Source: Panacibacter microcysteis
Lineage (GTDB): Bacteria; Bacteroidota; Bacteroidia; Chitinophagales; Chitinophagaceae
Direction: 5' to 3'
Length of the DNA: 64,000 bases
Assembly: GCF_015831355.1 (NCBI RefSeq)
Contig: NZ_JADWYR010000001.1
Location: 2,480,001-2,544,000 of the forward strand
Part shown: positions 17,881-27,337 of the stretch, piece after piece
How the letters are laid out: every line of letters starts with the position of its first letter
Numbering within the stretch: position 1 is the stretch's first letter
Translations under genes and position numbers: made by a program
Notes under the pieces: model-generated
What the model saw: only the letters and a program-made list of their open reading frames with translations
What the model was told of the DNA's origin: nothing
Databases searched by the model: none

Positions 17881-19785
17881 ATGGATAATTTAGTTTACCT
17901 GGTACCATTATTTCCTTTGCTAGGTTTTTTGATCAACGGTCTTTTCAGGAAATCGTTGTCGAAAGGCGCAATCGGTATAATCGGCAGTGGTTCTATTCTT
18001 CTTTCCTTTATCGTAAGTGTAGTATTATTTTCCGAGGTAAGATCAGGCGGCGGTTTCGTTAGCAACCTTTTCGATTTTATCAATGTGGCAGACTTCCAGA
18101 TCCCGTTTGCATTCCAGGTAGATGCCTTGTCTGCGTTATTCCTGCTTATTATTACAGGCATCGGTTTTTTAATACACCTGTACTCCACCTCGTATATGCA
18201 TGATGAACCTGCAGAGCATTTTGGCAGGTACTTCGCATACCTCAACCTCTTTGTATTCTCCATGCTGCTGCTGGTACTTGGTGCCAACTATGTTATCATG
18301 TTTATAGGTTGGGAAGGCGTGGGGCTTTGTTCTTACCTGCTGATTGGTTTCTGGTTTAAGAATAACAACTATAACTACGCTGCCAAAAAAGCCTTTGTAA
18401 TGAACCGTATTGGTGATCTTGGTTTTTTACTGGCTATTTTCTGGCTGCTGAATAAACTGGGTACTGCTACATACAGTGAAGTGTTTGATCTTGCAGATAC
18501 CCTTAGCCCGGGTGATGTAACCGCCATAACGCTGCTGTTCTTTGTAGGCGCTATGGGTAAAAGTGCTCAAATTCCTCTATACACATGGTTACCCGATGCA
18601 ATGGCTGGTCCTACCCCTGTTTCCGCCCTCATCCACGCCGCAACAATGGTTACAGCTGGTATATACATGATTGCAAGAAGTAATGTCTTATACTCTCTTA
18701 GCGAACTTACACAAACCGTAGTTGCGGTTGTGGGTCTTGCAACGGCTATATTATCTGCAACGATTGCGCTATACCAGAACGATATTAAAAAAGTACTCGC
18801 CTATTCCACGGTAAGCCAGCTTGGTTTTATGTTTCTTGCGCTGGGCGTAGGTGCTTACACAACAGGCGTCTTTCATGTCATGACGCATGCCTTCTTCAAG
18901 GCTTTGATGTTTCTTGGAGCAGGTTCTGTAATACACGCAATGGGCGGGGAGCAGGATATTACCAAAATGGGCGGTCTAAGCAAAAAATTGCCTGTTACCA
19001 CCTGGACTTTCGTAATCGGAGTTCTTGCTATTGCAGGTTTTCCTTTCACGTCAGGCTTTGCTTCAAAAGATGAAATACTGATAGCAACGTACGCACACAG
19101 CCCGGTTTTGTTTTACCTGGCCTGTTTTGCTGCATTGCTCACTATGATATATATGTTCCGCCTGATGATGCTTGTTTTCTTCGGCGGCTTCAGGGGCACG
19201 CATGAGCAGGAGCATCATCTGCACGAATCACCCAGACCAATGACTATTCCGCTGGTTATATTGGCCATACTGTCTTTGGTTGGTGGCGCTATTCAATTCC
19301 CCGAAATGTTTGGCGGTCACCCTTTTTTCAATGAATATCTTTCACCGGTGGTACCTGCAGAGGCACACGAGATTGAAAATATCCATACAGTTGAATGGGC
19401 GCTTTTTGGCGGTACTGTGGTAGCGTTGATTGTTGTGTATGCAGCCGCACGTAAGTTCTTTGCGGTAAAGGCATTCGATGGCACTTATACCGGCATCAAA
19501 AAAGTGCTGGCAGACAAGTGGTATATCGATGAGTTGTATGATGCAATTATCGTAAAACCTTTGAACGCACTGGCCGGCTTTCTAAAATCTGGCATAGAGA
19601 AATTTATCGATGGCATTGTAAACGGTACAGGCAGGTTTGTAAATTATTCATCAAGACAACTGAGGCTGTTGCAAAGTGGCCAGGTGGGCAGTTATGTATT
19701 ATTCATGGTATTGTCTATTGTAGTATTGTTTATTGTCTTCTGGCATCAGCAGGAGATCGTTGGTTTTTTACAGAAGATTTTTTAG
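17881..19785 (+). CDS. nuoL: NADH-quinone oxidoreductase subunit L
   Basis: 634 residues from the ATG at 17881; a TTG three codons earlier is ignored. It is an antiporter-like subunit at the distal end of the membrane arm. Seen: FIGWEGVGLCSYLLIGFW, KSAQIPLYTWLPDAMAGPTPVSALIHAATMVTAG, and a discontinuous helix with KKVLAYSTVSQLGFM. A long C-terminal stretch contains the lateral helix. A type A repeat overlaps its last bases. Confidence 0.97.
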   Translation: MDNLVYLVPLFPLLGFLINGLFRKSLSKGAIGIIGSGSILLSFIVSVVLFSEVRSGGGFVSNLFDFINVADFQIPFAFQVDALSALFLLIITGIGFLIHLYSTSYMHDEPAEHFGRYFAYLNLFVFSMLLLVLGANYVIMFIGWEGVGLCSYLLIGFWFKNNNYNYAAKKAFVMNRIGDLGFLLAIFWLLNKLGTATYSEVFDLADTLSPGDVTAITLLFFVGAMGKSAQIPLYTWLPDAMAGPTPVSALIHAATMVTAGIYMIARSNVLYSLSELTQTVVAVVGLATAILSATIALYQNDIKKVLAYSTVSQLGFMFLALGVGAYTTGVFHVMTHAFFKALMFLGAGSVIHAMGGEQDITKMGGLSKKLPVTTWTFVIGVLAIAGFPFTSGFASKDEILIATYAHSPVLFYLACFAALLTMIYMFRLMMLVFFGGFRGTHEQEHHLHESPRPMTIPLVILAILSLVGGAIQFPEMFGGHPFFNEYLSPVVPAEAHEIENIHTVEWALFGGTVVALIVVYAAARKFFAVKAFDGTYTGIKKVLADKWYIDELYDAIIVKPLNALAGFLKSGIEKFIDGIVNGTGRFVNYSSRQLRLLQSGQVGSYVLFMVLSIVVLFIVFWHQQEIVGFLQKIF

Positions 19786-19836
19786 TAACCAGCTGCATTG
19801 CTACTATGTAGCTTCGGTTGTGTCACTCACTTGTAC
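19782..19836 (-). repeat. Interspersed intergenic repeat, type A, reverse
   Basis: Core at 19815-19836. The tail TAACCAGCTGCATTGCTACTAT starts at the nuoL stop and closely resembles the tail of the copy at 1567. It has no forward partner before nuoM. Confidence 0.84.
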
Positions 19837-19938
19837 GGTTGGTTCAATACCCGGCAAGTGCCACGTTCGCCAAGGCATTCACAACTGTTTGCGGTGGCTG
19901 GCAGCAGGCAATAAAACTACAAGCGTAAAGCAAAAGAT

Positions 19939-21378
19939 ATGATCGCATTATTACTGATATTAATTCCTTTGGCTGGCGGTTTATTGACTTTCTTCACCAA
20001 AAGTGAAAGAGACGCAAAAAGCCTGTCGCTTTTTACAGCCATCATCACACTGGCTGTTGCTTTTGCAGGTGTGTACGACTTGTTAGGCGTTGAAAAAAAT
20101 ACTTTCAATACTTCCTGGTTGTCTTTTATAGGGGCAAGGTTTAGTATTGGTCTCGATGGTATGGGGAAAATGCTTTGCCTGCTTACAGCAATTGCCTTTC
20201 CGCTGGTATTTGGGGCCGTGTATGACAATACCTATAAAAAGGCAGGTACTTTTTACGGGCTTATGCTTTTGATGCAAACAGGCCTGATGGGCGTGTTTCT
20301 CGCTACAGACATGTTGCTCTTCTACTTTTTTTGGGAGATTGTTTTAATACCCGCTTATTTCCTTTGCTCAGGCTGGGGCGGAGAAAAGCGTATAGCCGTT
20401 ACATTCAAATTTTTCGTGTATACTTTCCTCGGTTCTCTGCTGATGCTGGTAGGTATATTATACCTGTATTATAAGAACCCGGAACATTCATTTGCGCTGC
20501 AATCCTTTTATAAGATCAGGCTGTCTGCCGGCGAAGAAAACTTTGCATTTTGGTTATTCTTTATTGCTTTTGCCATCAAAATGCCCATATTTCCATTCCA
20601 TACATGGCAACCAGATACATATGAGCAGGCGCCTACGGCAGTCACTATGATACTGAGCGGCGTAATGGTCAAGATGGGTATATTCGCTGTTATCCGCTGG
20701 CTGGTACCTGTATTCCCAAATGCTACCGTTCACTTTAGCAGTCTTATTATCATTCTGAGCGTAACAGGCATGTTGTACGCGTCATTGATCGCTATCCGCC
20801 AGGATGATCTCAAGCGGTTGATCGCCTATTCTTCTATTGCGCACATTGGTTTAATGTGTGCTGCTATCTTTTCAAACCAGCAGGTGGGTATGCAGGGCGT
20901 AATAATACAAATGTTTAACCACGGCGTTAATGTCATTGGTTTGTGGATAGTGGCAGACGCCATCGAAACACAGTTGGGTACGCGTAAATTCAGCGAATTG
21001 GGAGGTCTTGCACAGAAAGCACCCGCACTGGCTGTTTTACTGGTAGTAATGGCATTGGCCAATATTGCGTTACCACTTACCAATGCTTTTGTGGGCGAGT
21101 TTATGATGTTTAACGGGTTATTCAGGTACAATATATGGATGGCCGCAATAAGCGGTGTCAGCATTATCCTTGCAGCCGTTTATACACTCAATATGATTCA
21201 GAAGACATTTTATGGAAACACTTCAATCGTTACTGACGGGGCGGTGGAAGTCTCCAATGGCGTAAAGATTATGCTGGTAATACTGGTTATTGTCGTGATT
21301 GTGCTCGGTGTATATCCGCAGCCAATGCTGCAATTAACAAATGATGCTGTGCAGGCAGCTTTAGCGGGTTTAAAGTAA
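19939..21378 (+). CDS. nuoM: NADH-quinone oxidoreductase subunit M
   Basis: 479 residues, about fourteen helices, antiporter-like. Seen: LLFYFFWEIVLIPAYFL with the conserved glutamate, KMPIFPFHTWQPDTYEQAPTAVTMILSGVMVKMG, and DDLKRLIAYSSIAHIGLM with the conserved lysine. It pumps protons in the membrane arm. It is separated from nuoL by a 153-base gap containing a type A repeat. Confidence 0.97.
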   Translation: MIALLLILIPLAGGLLTFFTKSERDAKSLSLFTAIITLAVAFAGVYDLLGVEKNTFNTSWLSFIGARFSIGLDGMGKMLCLLTAIAFPLVFGAVYDNTYKKAGTFYGLMLLMQTGLMGVFLATDMLLFYFFWEIVLIPAYFLCSGWGGEKRIAVTFKFFVYTFLGSLLMLVGILYLYYKNPEHSFALQSFYKIRLSAGEENFAFWLFFIAFAIKMPIFPFHTWQPDTYEQAPTAVTMILSGVMVKMGIFAVIRWLVPVFPNATVHFSSLIIILSVTGMLYASLIAIRQDDLKRLIAYSSIAHIGLMCAAIFSNQQVGMQGVIIQMFNHGVNVIGLWIVADAIETQLGTRKFSELGGLAQKAPALAVLLVVMALANIALPLTNAFVGEFMMFNGLFRYNIWMAAISGVSIILAAVYTLNMIQKTFYGNTSIVTDGAVEVSNGVKIMLVILVIVVIVLGVYPQPMLQLTNDAVQAALAGLK

Positions 21379-21404
21379 TAGTTTAAGAAGTATAGATCTC
21401 AAAT

Positions 21405-22796
21405 ATGAATGCATTAATACTTTCGGCGGTTTTTGGAATGATCATGATGTTCTGCAGCTTCTTGTTGAAAAACAAAGAAAGCTTAAGACACATAGCATCT
21501 GTTGGTTTGTTGTTATTGCTCATTGCAAACATCGCCGATAGTTATGGTAAGCACTTGTTTGCTATTGATACGCACGGCTTACTGGCCTTCTCGAAGTTCG
21601 GTTATCTTTTTAACTCCATTATGCTCGCTTCTACCCTTGTGTACGTGCTTGTCACAGGTAAGGAGATCGAAAAGTATGGCAAATACACGGCTGAATATTT
21701 TACACTTATTTTCTTTGTGCTGTGCGGTATAACCATGCTTACCTGTTACAATAATCTTTTAACATTGTTCCTGGGTGTAGAGATCATGTCAATTCCGTTG
21801 TACATTCTCACCGGCAGCGACAAAAGAAATATGAAAAGTAATGAAGCGGCCCTGAAATATTTTTTGATGGGCTCTTTCTCTACAGGGCTCATGCTTATGG
21901 GTATAGCACTTACTTATGGTGGTACAGGTACATTCAGCCTTACTACCATGAGGTTATCGCAGGGGCTTTACCTTAACGTCGCTTCTTTTCTCGAAATTAT
22001 AGGTTTATTATTCCTGCTTGTTTCCATGGCGTTCAAAGTGTCTGCCGCGCCATTTCATTTCTGGACGCCAGACGTTTACGACGGTGCTCCCAGTGTGTTT
22101 ACGTCGTTTATGGCTACCATTGTTAAAGCAGCAGGTTTTGTGGCGCTTATCCGCCTGTTTGATGTAAGAATGGAGGCCACCGCCAAAGCAATAGACTGGC
22201 AGTTACTTGTGTCTATCATGATCGTTGCTACACTGCTGGTAGGAAATATTACCGCCGTTTTTCAGCAAAGCGTAAAAAGAATGCTTGCTTACTCCAGCAT
22301 TGCACAGGCCGGTTTCATGCTCTATGCGCTTATGAGCGTAAATGATACCGCCCATGAAGGATTGTTATTATATGCGGCCGCATACAGCCTTGCTACCATA
22401 GGCATTTTTGCAGTACTCGTAAAAATGAAAGACCACACCTTCGAAGGTTACAACGGCCTGGGCAAAACTCAACCCGTACTTGCGGCAACGAACACAATAT
22501 TCTTACTTTCACTTGCCGGTATCCCGCTTACAGCAGGCTTTTTTGCCAAATACCTTATGCTGGCATCGCTGGTAAAAACAGGAACATACCTGTGGCTGGT
22601 TATTGTGGGTGTTATATTTGCAGCAGTTAGTGCTTATTACTATTTCCGCGTTATACAGGCTATGTACTTTAAAGAGGGAAATCCTGAAACCGAACCTGTA
22701 ACCTCCTCTTTCAAATTTGGCCTGGTAGCGGTGGCAGCAATTATTGTATTGCTTGGTATATTGCCTACTGCCATCCTCAACTGGTTGTATTTCTAA
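21405..22796 (+). CDS. nuoN: NADH-quinone oxidoreductase subunit N
   Basis: 463 residues, the third antiporter-like subunit. Seen: LLTLFLGVEIMSIPLYILTG, AAPFHFWTPDVYDGAPSVFTSFMATIVKAAGF and VKRMLAYSSIAQAGFM. It is the last gene of the fourteen-gene nuo operon. No clear terminator follows; the next 500 bases carry a pair of repeats. Confidence 0.97.
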   Translation: MNALILSAVFGMIMMFCSFLLKNKESLRHIASVGLLLLLIANIADSYGKHLFAIDTHGLLAFSKFGYLFNSIMLASTLVYVLVTGKEIEKYGKYTAEYFTLIFFVLCGITMLTCYNNLLTLFLGVEIMSIPLYILTGSDKRNMKSNEAALKYFLMGSFSTGLMLMGIALTYGGTGTFSLTTMRLSQGLYLNVASFLEIIGLLFLLVSMAFKVSAAPFHFWTPDVYDGAPSVFTSFMATIVKAAGFVALIRLFDVRMEATAKAIDWQLLVSIMIVATLLVGNITAVFQQSVKRMLAYSSIAQAGFMLYALMSVNDTAHEGLLLYAAAYSLATIGIFAVLVKMKDHTFEGYNGLGKTQPVLAATNTIFLLSLAGIPLTAGFFAKYLMLASLVKTGTYLWLVIVGVIFAAVSAYYYFRVIQAMYFKEGNPETEPVTSSFKFGLVAVAAIIVLLGILPTAILNWLYF

Positions 22797-22998
22797 CCAC
22801 TCAAACCAATTGTTTTCCATCCGTGTTATTTTTAAATGCAAACCGCTGAATGGCTTTACCTTTATAAGCATTGTACAGGCTGTTGCATTGTAGAAAGCGA
22901 TATTATATCAACTATTATACAGGCAGCACTTTCGTTGCAGACGTGGTTTTTTGAGCAGCAATATATTGAGTGGTAGCATCTGTTCGTGCAAAGCAGGT

Positions 22999-23057
22999 TT
23001 AATTATTGTCCCGGCAGTAGTTTTCATGGCATCGCCGGTTGTGTCACTCACTTGTAC
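22999..23057 (-). repeat. Interspersed intergenic repeat, type A, reverse
   Basis: Core at 23036-23057, exact GTTGTGTCACTCACTTGTAC. The tail has GTCCCGGCAGTAG and ATGGCATCGC and points to nuoN, about 200 bases away. Confidence 0.85.
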
Positions 23058-23230
23058 GTTCGGAACTATTTTCAGCTGAAGCGCACTGCATATGCATGTA
23101 CCGCAGGTTGGTGAGACGGTGTATTTTGATTACAGCATAGTTCTGCGCGGGCATACCTGCTTACAAGCTATATAATTTGCTCTTAAAATCTTCGCTTTGG
23201 TCTTCGCGTTTGCTCATTTATCATTCACCG

Positions 23231-23288
23231 GTTGAAGTGTGCGACGCAAGGGACGATGATGCCAGTACAAAAGCCGGGTACATAAAAA
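23231..23288 (+). repeat. Interspersed intergenic repeat, type B (TTGAAG variant), forward
   Basis: Core at 23231-23252 reads GTTGAAGTGTGCGACGCAAG. The tail ends AAGCCGGGTACATAAAAAT, 13 bases before the permease start. Confidence 0.8.
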
Positions 23289-23301
23289 TCTATATTGCAC
23301 T

Positions 23302-24570
23302 ATGACGTTGAAAGATTCCTTCTCACTAGCATACCGCACTGTGCGTAGTAACAGGTTAAGAACAGGTATTACTGTTGCAATAATTGCATTTGGTATTATG
23401 GCACTTATTGGCATTATTACGGCCATAGACGCCATGAACGGAAGTTTGAGAGAGAGCTTTTCCACTATGGGTGCCAACGGGTTTACCATTTCTTACAAGG
23501 AGCGTTTCCGGTTTGGAAACGATAACCAGACAGAGAAAGTGGAAAAGGGCAAAAAGCAAAAAAAATCTAATCTCGACAAACCTATACAGCTTACAGAAGC
23601 TGAACTGTTTAAATCTGCATTCAATTTTCCGGCGGTTGTAAGTGTGGCTCTTAGCGGTCCGGGCTCAACAGAATTACGGTATAAAAGCAAGAAAACAAAT
23701 CCTAATGTAAGGGTAAGCGGCGGAGATGAAAATTACCTGCCGGTAAACGGCTTTGCGGTGGAGTATGGCAGAAACCTCAACAGGCTCGATGTGCAGACCG
23801 GCCGGAATGTTTGTTTGCTGGGCAGCGATGTAGCTAAAAAATTGTTTGGCGAAACCGGTAAAGAAAAAGGCGTAGACAAAATAGTAAGCGTGGCAGGTGT
23901 GCCATATCGTGTAATCGGGATATTAAAAAGCAAAGGTTCCAGCGCATTGATGCGTGCAGACAATGTGGTCATTACCAGTTATAACAACGTTAGAAGAATG
24001 GGTAATTCTTCTCCTTCCTTTACTATTGGTGTTATGGCAAATGACGTTGGTTTACTGGATGGCGCTGTGGCAGAAGCCACGTCTATCTTTCGTGGTATCA
24101 GGCGGTTAACACCAGGCGAGGACGAGAATTTTGTGGCGGAAAAGAGTGATAAACTAGCTGAAACTTTTATCGGTTTGCTGGGTAGTATCCAGGGGGCTGC
24201 AGGTGCCATAGGCTTAATAACCCTTATAGGTGCCGCCATAGGTTTAATGAATATCATGCTTGTTGCGGTAAATGAACGCACACGTGAAGTAGGGCTGATA
24301 AAAGCACTTGGTGGTAAAAGAAGGAATATTCGTCAGCAGTTCCTGTTTGAGTCGACCATTATAAGTTTACTGGGTGCCTTTTTTGGAATATTGTTTGGTG
24401 TTTTACTGGGCAATGTGGCATCGCTGATTTTTGGAACGGGCTTCGTTGTGCCATGGGCCTGGGTAATTGCAGGAGTATTGATTTGTAGCGTGGTAGGCTT
24501 GCTGGCAGGTTTGTGGCCGGCTATAAAAGCGTCAAAGCTAAGCCCTATAATAGCTTTACGTTACGAGTAG
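23302..24570 (+). CDS. FtsX/MacB-type ABC transporter permease
   Basis: 422 residues. The first membrane helix (TGITVAIIAFGIMALIGIITAI) is followed by a periplasmic MacB-like core domain (about residues 45-275). The FtsX domain has three helices (GAIGLITLIGAAIGLMNIMLVAVNERTREVGLIKALG and onward). This is the architecture of MacB/LolC-type permeases that work with a separate ATPase on lipoproteins, peptides or cell-wall hydrolases. No ATPase gene is adjacent, so the partner is elsewhere. It converges on rlpA with only 19 bases between. Confidence 0.88.
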   Translation: MTLKDSFSLAYRTVRSNRLRTGITVAIIAFGIMALIGIITAIDAMNGSLRESFSTMGANGFTISYKERFRFGNDNQTEKVEKGKKQKKSNLDKPIQLTEAELFKSAFNFPAVVSVALSGPGSTELRYKSKKTNPNVRVSGGDENYLPVNGFAVEYGRNLNRLDVQTGRNVCLLGSDVAKKLFGETGKEKGVDKIVSVAGVPYRVIGILKSKGSSALMRADNVVITSYNNVRRMGNSSPSFTIGVMANDVGLLDGAVAEATSIFRGIRRLTPGEDENFVAEKSDKLAETFIGLLGSIQGAAGAIGLITLIGAAIGLMNIMLVAVNERTREVGLIKALGGKRRNIRQQFLFESTIISLLGAFFGILFGVLLGNVASLIFGTGFVVPWAWVIAGVLICSVVGLLAGLWPAIKASKLSPIIALRYE

Positions 24571-24589
24571 TAATAAAGGGAAAATTCAA

Positions 24590-25123
24590 TTATTTTGATA
24601 AAGTAGCGATGATGGGAGCATTCGTTTCATCAACATCGCTTTTATCCATTACTTCAAGCGATACTTTCGTGAGGCCTATTTTAGTAGTGAGGCCTATCTT
24701 TTTAGCAGCAGCAATCGTTAAGTCTATTACCCGTCCTTTTTTTGCCATCTTTGGGTGCATGCGGTCATTGATGCGTACTACAACAGTTTTACCATTGCGA
24801 AGGTTGGTAACTTTCACCCATGCATTAAGTGGTAAATTGTTGCTTGCTGCTGTATAGTTGGCGTGGCTAAAAACTTCGCCTGTGGCGGTCTCGCTGCCTT
24901 CCAGGCTTTTACTGTAGAAGCTTGCTGTGCCCTTTAAAAGAGGAGCAACTTTTTTGGTAACCTTTTTTTCTTCTGCAACAGCTAAAACTGAATCTGGTAA
25001 TAAGGTAATATTTGTATCAGTCGTATCCTGGATAAAGTGAGGGCGGAAAACATACGTTTCAGGCCGGGCATTGCCATGCATGATAAAAATTAAGACCAAA
25101 AGAATTGAATAAAAAGTCTTCAT
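24590..25123 (-). CDS. rlpA: RlpA-like septal ring/lytic transglycosylase family protein
   Basis: 177 residues with an N-terminal signal peptide. After a variable linker (residues 25-60), a double-psi beta-barrel domain is clear: GTASFYSKSLEGSETATGEVFSHANYTAASNNLPLNAWVKVTNLRNGKTVVVRINDRMHP. RlpA proteins bind, and in some species cleave, denuded peptidoglycan at the septum. There is no SPOR domain, so recruitment to the septum by that route is not expected. The 291-base region upstream has no gene. Confidence 0.88.
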   Translation of the reverse strand: MKTFYSILLVLIFIMHGNARPETYVFRPHFIQDTTDTNITLLPDSVLAVAEEKKVTKKVAPLLKGTASFYSKSLEGSETATGEVFSHANYTAASNNLPLNAWVKVTNLRNGKTVVVRINDRMHPKMAKKGRVIDLTIAAAKKIGLTTKIGLTKVSLEVMDKSDVDETNAPIIATLSK

Positions 25124-25414
25124 TGCAATAGCTTTTTTAGATCATTGCTGATCGTGATTAGAAAATTGCTTTTCTGCTTTTCTTCTGATTCGTCGGGAGT
25201 TTATATCCGTTTCCGCGAGCCCAAAGAGTTGGCAATAATTATGCCCGATAACTAGTTGATTTTCTAAACCGCTGAAATTCAACTACAGAATTATTATTAA
25301 AATTTAGAAATGTCCAGGTAATATTAATAATAGCTATTCGCCATCTGATATTAAAAAAATATATCAGGCGTGCCGGGCAAAAGTAAAGGAAAAAGACCGG
25401 CCGGGGTAATAAAA

Positions 25415-26128
25415 TTAACGAACGTTTGCTTTCATGGCTTTGATTTCGGCAATATCAGGAATTATGTTTTCAAGCACTTCTTCCATAGACGATGGGTAGT
25501 AATGCATTTGGGAGGCGATCGTTTTTCGGGCGGAGGAATGTAATTCGGTGGCGCCTGTAAAAGCGGCGAGCGCTGCGATATTGCCGGCTCTTACACCACT
25601 GCCCGGCATAATAATGATTCGTTCTGCAGCATCTGCCACCAATTGTTTAATCAGCAATTTTCCGTCGAAAGCATTGGGAACCTGGCCGCTGGTAAGTATG
25701 CGCTGGCAGCCGCAATCGATAACATCTTCCAAAGCCCTGGAAGGCCGGGCTGCACGGTCGAAAGCGCGGTGAAAAGTAACTTCCAGCGGGTAGGCGAGCT
25801 GAACGAGCATTTTTGTACGCGGCACATCTATACTACCATCAGGATTTAACAGGCCCAACACTACACCTTCGAACCCCAGTTCTTTGCAGAGCTGTACATC
25901 GCGGATCATAACTTCAAATTCTTCCTGTGTATACAGAAAATCGCCACCACGTGGACGAATGATAGGAAATACAGGTACAGATACTTTGTCCCTTACTGTT
26001 TTCAAGGTGCCGTAAGATGGAGTAGTACCGCCGTCTGCAGGATTTTCGCAAAGCTCAATTCTGTCTGCGCCTGCATTTGCCGCAATGATTGCCGATTGAA
26101 TATTGAAGACTGCTATTTCTAATGTCAT
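25415..26128 (-). CDS. cutC: CutC family protein
   Basis: 237 residues from the ATG at 26128 (MTLEIAVFNIQSA). An 18-codon upstream extension in the same frame is rejected because its first residues (MRRTLVR) are encoded by a repeat core. The TIM-barrel CutC pattern is visible: GADRIELCENPADGGTTPSYGTL, VFPIIRPRGGDFLY, EVTFHRAFD, GCQRILTSGQ and GSGVRAGNI. The family was linked to copper homeostasis, but its biochemical role is not settled. Confidence 0.92.
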   Translation of the reverse strand: MTLEIAVFNIQSAIIAANAGADRIELCENPADGGTTPSYGTLKTVRDKVSVPVFPIIRPRGGDFLYTQEEFEVMIRDVQLCKELGFEGVVLGLLNPDGSIDVPRTKMLVQLAYPLEVTFHRAFDRAARPSRALEDVIDCGCQRILTSGQVPNAFDGKLLIKQLVADAAERIIIMPGSGVRAGNIAALAAFTGATELHSSARKTIASQMHYYPSSMEEVLENIIPDIAEIKAMKANVR

Positions 26129-26163
26129 ACCGTACTTTGGAACTGCTGAATAGTATTGTTGTC

Positions 26164-26220
26164 GTACAAGCGTGCGACGCAACAGGTGCCGGGTAGCGAT
26201 GCTGCTGCCGGGTTCAAAAA
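26164..26220 (+). repeat. Interspersed intergenic repeat, type B, forward
   Basis: Core at 26164-26185 with one change (C at position 8). The tail GCTGCCGGGTTCAAAAA ends 3 bases from the asparaginase stop codon on the minus strand. Confidence 0.85.
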
Positions 26221-26223
26221 AAA

Positions 26224-27243
26224 TTATAACAGGTATTTGCCATCAACCAGTTCGCTGCCGTTATTGGAATAACAAACTGCGTAGTTGAAGCCTTTTTGTA
26301 TACAATAACCGCCGTACTGCCCTTTCTTATTGATGGCTATAAAGCCAACCTGGAAATCTTTTGCCCTGGCGGGATTCTTTTTTACTATTCGCTCAACGGC
26401 TAGTTTACAGGCATTTTCAGGTGAATTGCCCTGGCGCATAAACTCTACTACGAGGTGTGTGCCGCAAACCTTTATAACTTCCTCGCCAAGACCGGTAGAT
26501 ACGGCCGCACCTATTTCATTGTCTACAAATAAGCCTGCACCAATAATAGGCGAATCGCCTACACGGCCACGCATTTTAAAACCCATACCGCTTGTTGTAC
26601 AACTGCCGCTGAGGTTACCTTTTGCATCTATGGCTAGCATTCCGATAGTATCATGGTTCCATGCGCCGTTTGGCAATTTGATGGGGGCAAATGACTGGTC
26701 GTTCTTTGTATTCTCTACATTGATCTGTGGTTTGTATTCCGACTTTTTCAGCCATTCTTCGTAAGCTTTCTGAGCATCGGGAGATAACCTGTCGGGCTCC
26801 AGTTGAAAGCCCTCGCTTATAGCAAACTGTTGCGCACCGCTGCCTACCAGCATTACATGCGGTGTTTTTTCCATTACTTTCCTGGCAACAGAGATAGGAT
26901 GTTTTATGCGTTCAAGAAATGCTACACAACCACAGTTGCCTTTTTCATCCATAATACTGGCATCGAGCGTAACGTGGCCATCTCTGTCGGGATTGGCACC
27001 AAGACCTACGCAGCAACTGATCTCATCTTCTGTAACCATCACACCTTTTTCAACGGCATCAAGAGCGGTGCCACCATTTTTCAATACTTCCCATGCACCT
27101 TTGTTTGCATTAATGCCGGCATCCCATGTAGAAATAACCAAAGGCACCTTACCGGTGCCGGCAGTGCCTGCAAAAAGTTTTGCTGAAAAGAGTGATCCTG
27201 CCCCCAAAGACCCCATTTGTAAAAAGCGTCGGCGTTGTAACAT
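26224..27243 (-). CDS. N4-(beta-N-acetylglucosaminyl)-L-asparaginase (glycosylasparaginase)
   Basis: 339 residues, Ntn-hydrolase fold. The N-terminus QRRRFLQMGSLGAGSLF is a twin-arginine (Tat) signal, so the protein is exported folded. The autocleavage site is at Asp198-Thr199 in NHDTIGMLA; Thr199 becomes the N-terminal nucleophile. Further conserved segments are MRGRVGDSPIIGAGLFVDNEIGAAVSTGLGEE. The family splits the GlcNAc-Asn bond of N-linked glycan remnants, suggesting use of glycoprotein debris. It lies upstream of cutC on the same strand, separated by a repeat. Confidence 0.93.
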   Translation of the reverse strand: MLQRRRFLQMGSLGAGSLFSAKLFAGTAGTGKVPLVISTWDAGINANKGAWEVLKNGGTALDAVEKGVMVTEDEISCCVGLGANPDRDGHVTLDASIMDEKGNCGCVAFLERIKHPISVARKVMEKTPHVMLVGSGAQQFAISEGFQLEPDRLSPDAQKAYEEWLKKSEYKPQINVENTKNDQSFAPIKLPNGAWNHDTIGMLAIDAKGNLSGSCTTSGMGFKMRGRVGDSPIIGAGLFVDNEIGAAVSTGLGEEVIKVCGTHLVVEFMRQGNSPENACKLAVERIVKKNPARAKDFQVGFIAINKKGQYGGYCIQKGFNYAVCYSNNGSELVDGKYLL

Positions 27244-27337
27244 GCTGCAATATGTTTTGTAAATTGCTTTGAAGGTAACACGCAGTTACTATTCTGGTGC
27301 ATACAATAAGAGCCATTATTTCAACAAAGTTTGCACG

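Larger units (their letters stand above)
22797..23301. other. Intergenic region between nuoN and FtsX-like permease
   Basis: 505 bases with no convincing gene. It contains a type A repeat in reverse orientation (core 23036-23057) and a type B repeat in forward orientation (core 23231-23252). A possible decayed core is at about 22930. No terminator hairpin with a T-run was found after nuoN. Confidence 0.6.

Noticed and set aside
22927-22946. Possible extra repeat core (CTTTCGTTGCAGACGTGG)
   Set aside because: Only the GTTGC part fits; the dyad is broken and no tail is clear.
25124-25414. Small gene or RNA in the AT-rich gap between rlpA and cutC
   Set aside because: No open frame with a ribosome site and no convincing structure; one TACTTTTG box on the minus strand is too far from rlpA to call.
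26129-26182. Longer cutC start (MRRTLVRQQYY)
   Set aside because: The extension is encoded by a repeat core and does not belong to the CutC family.
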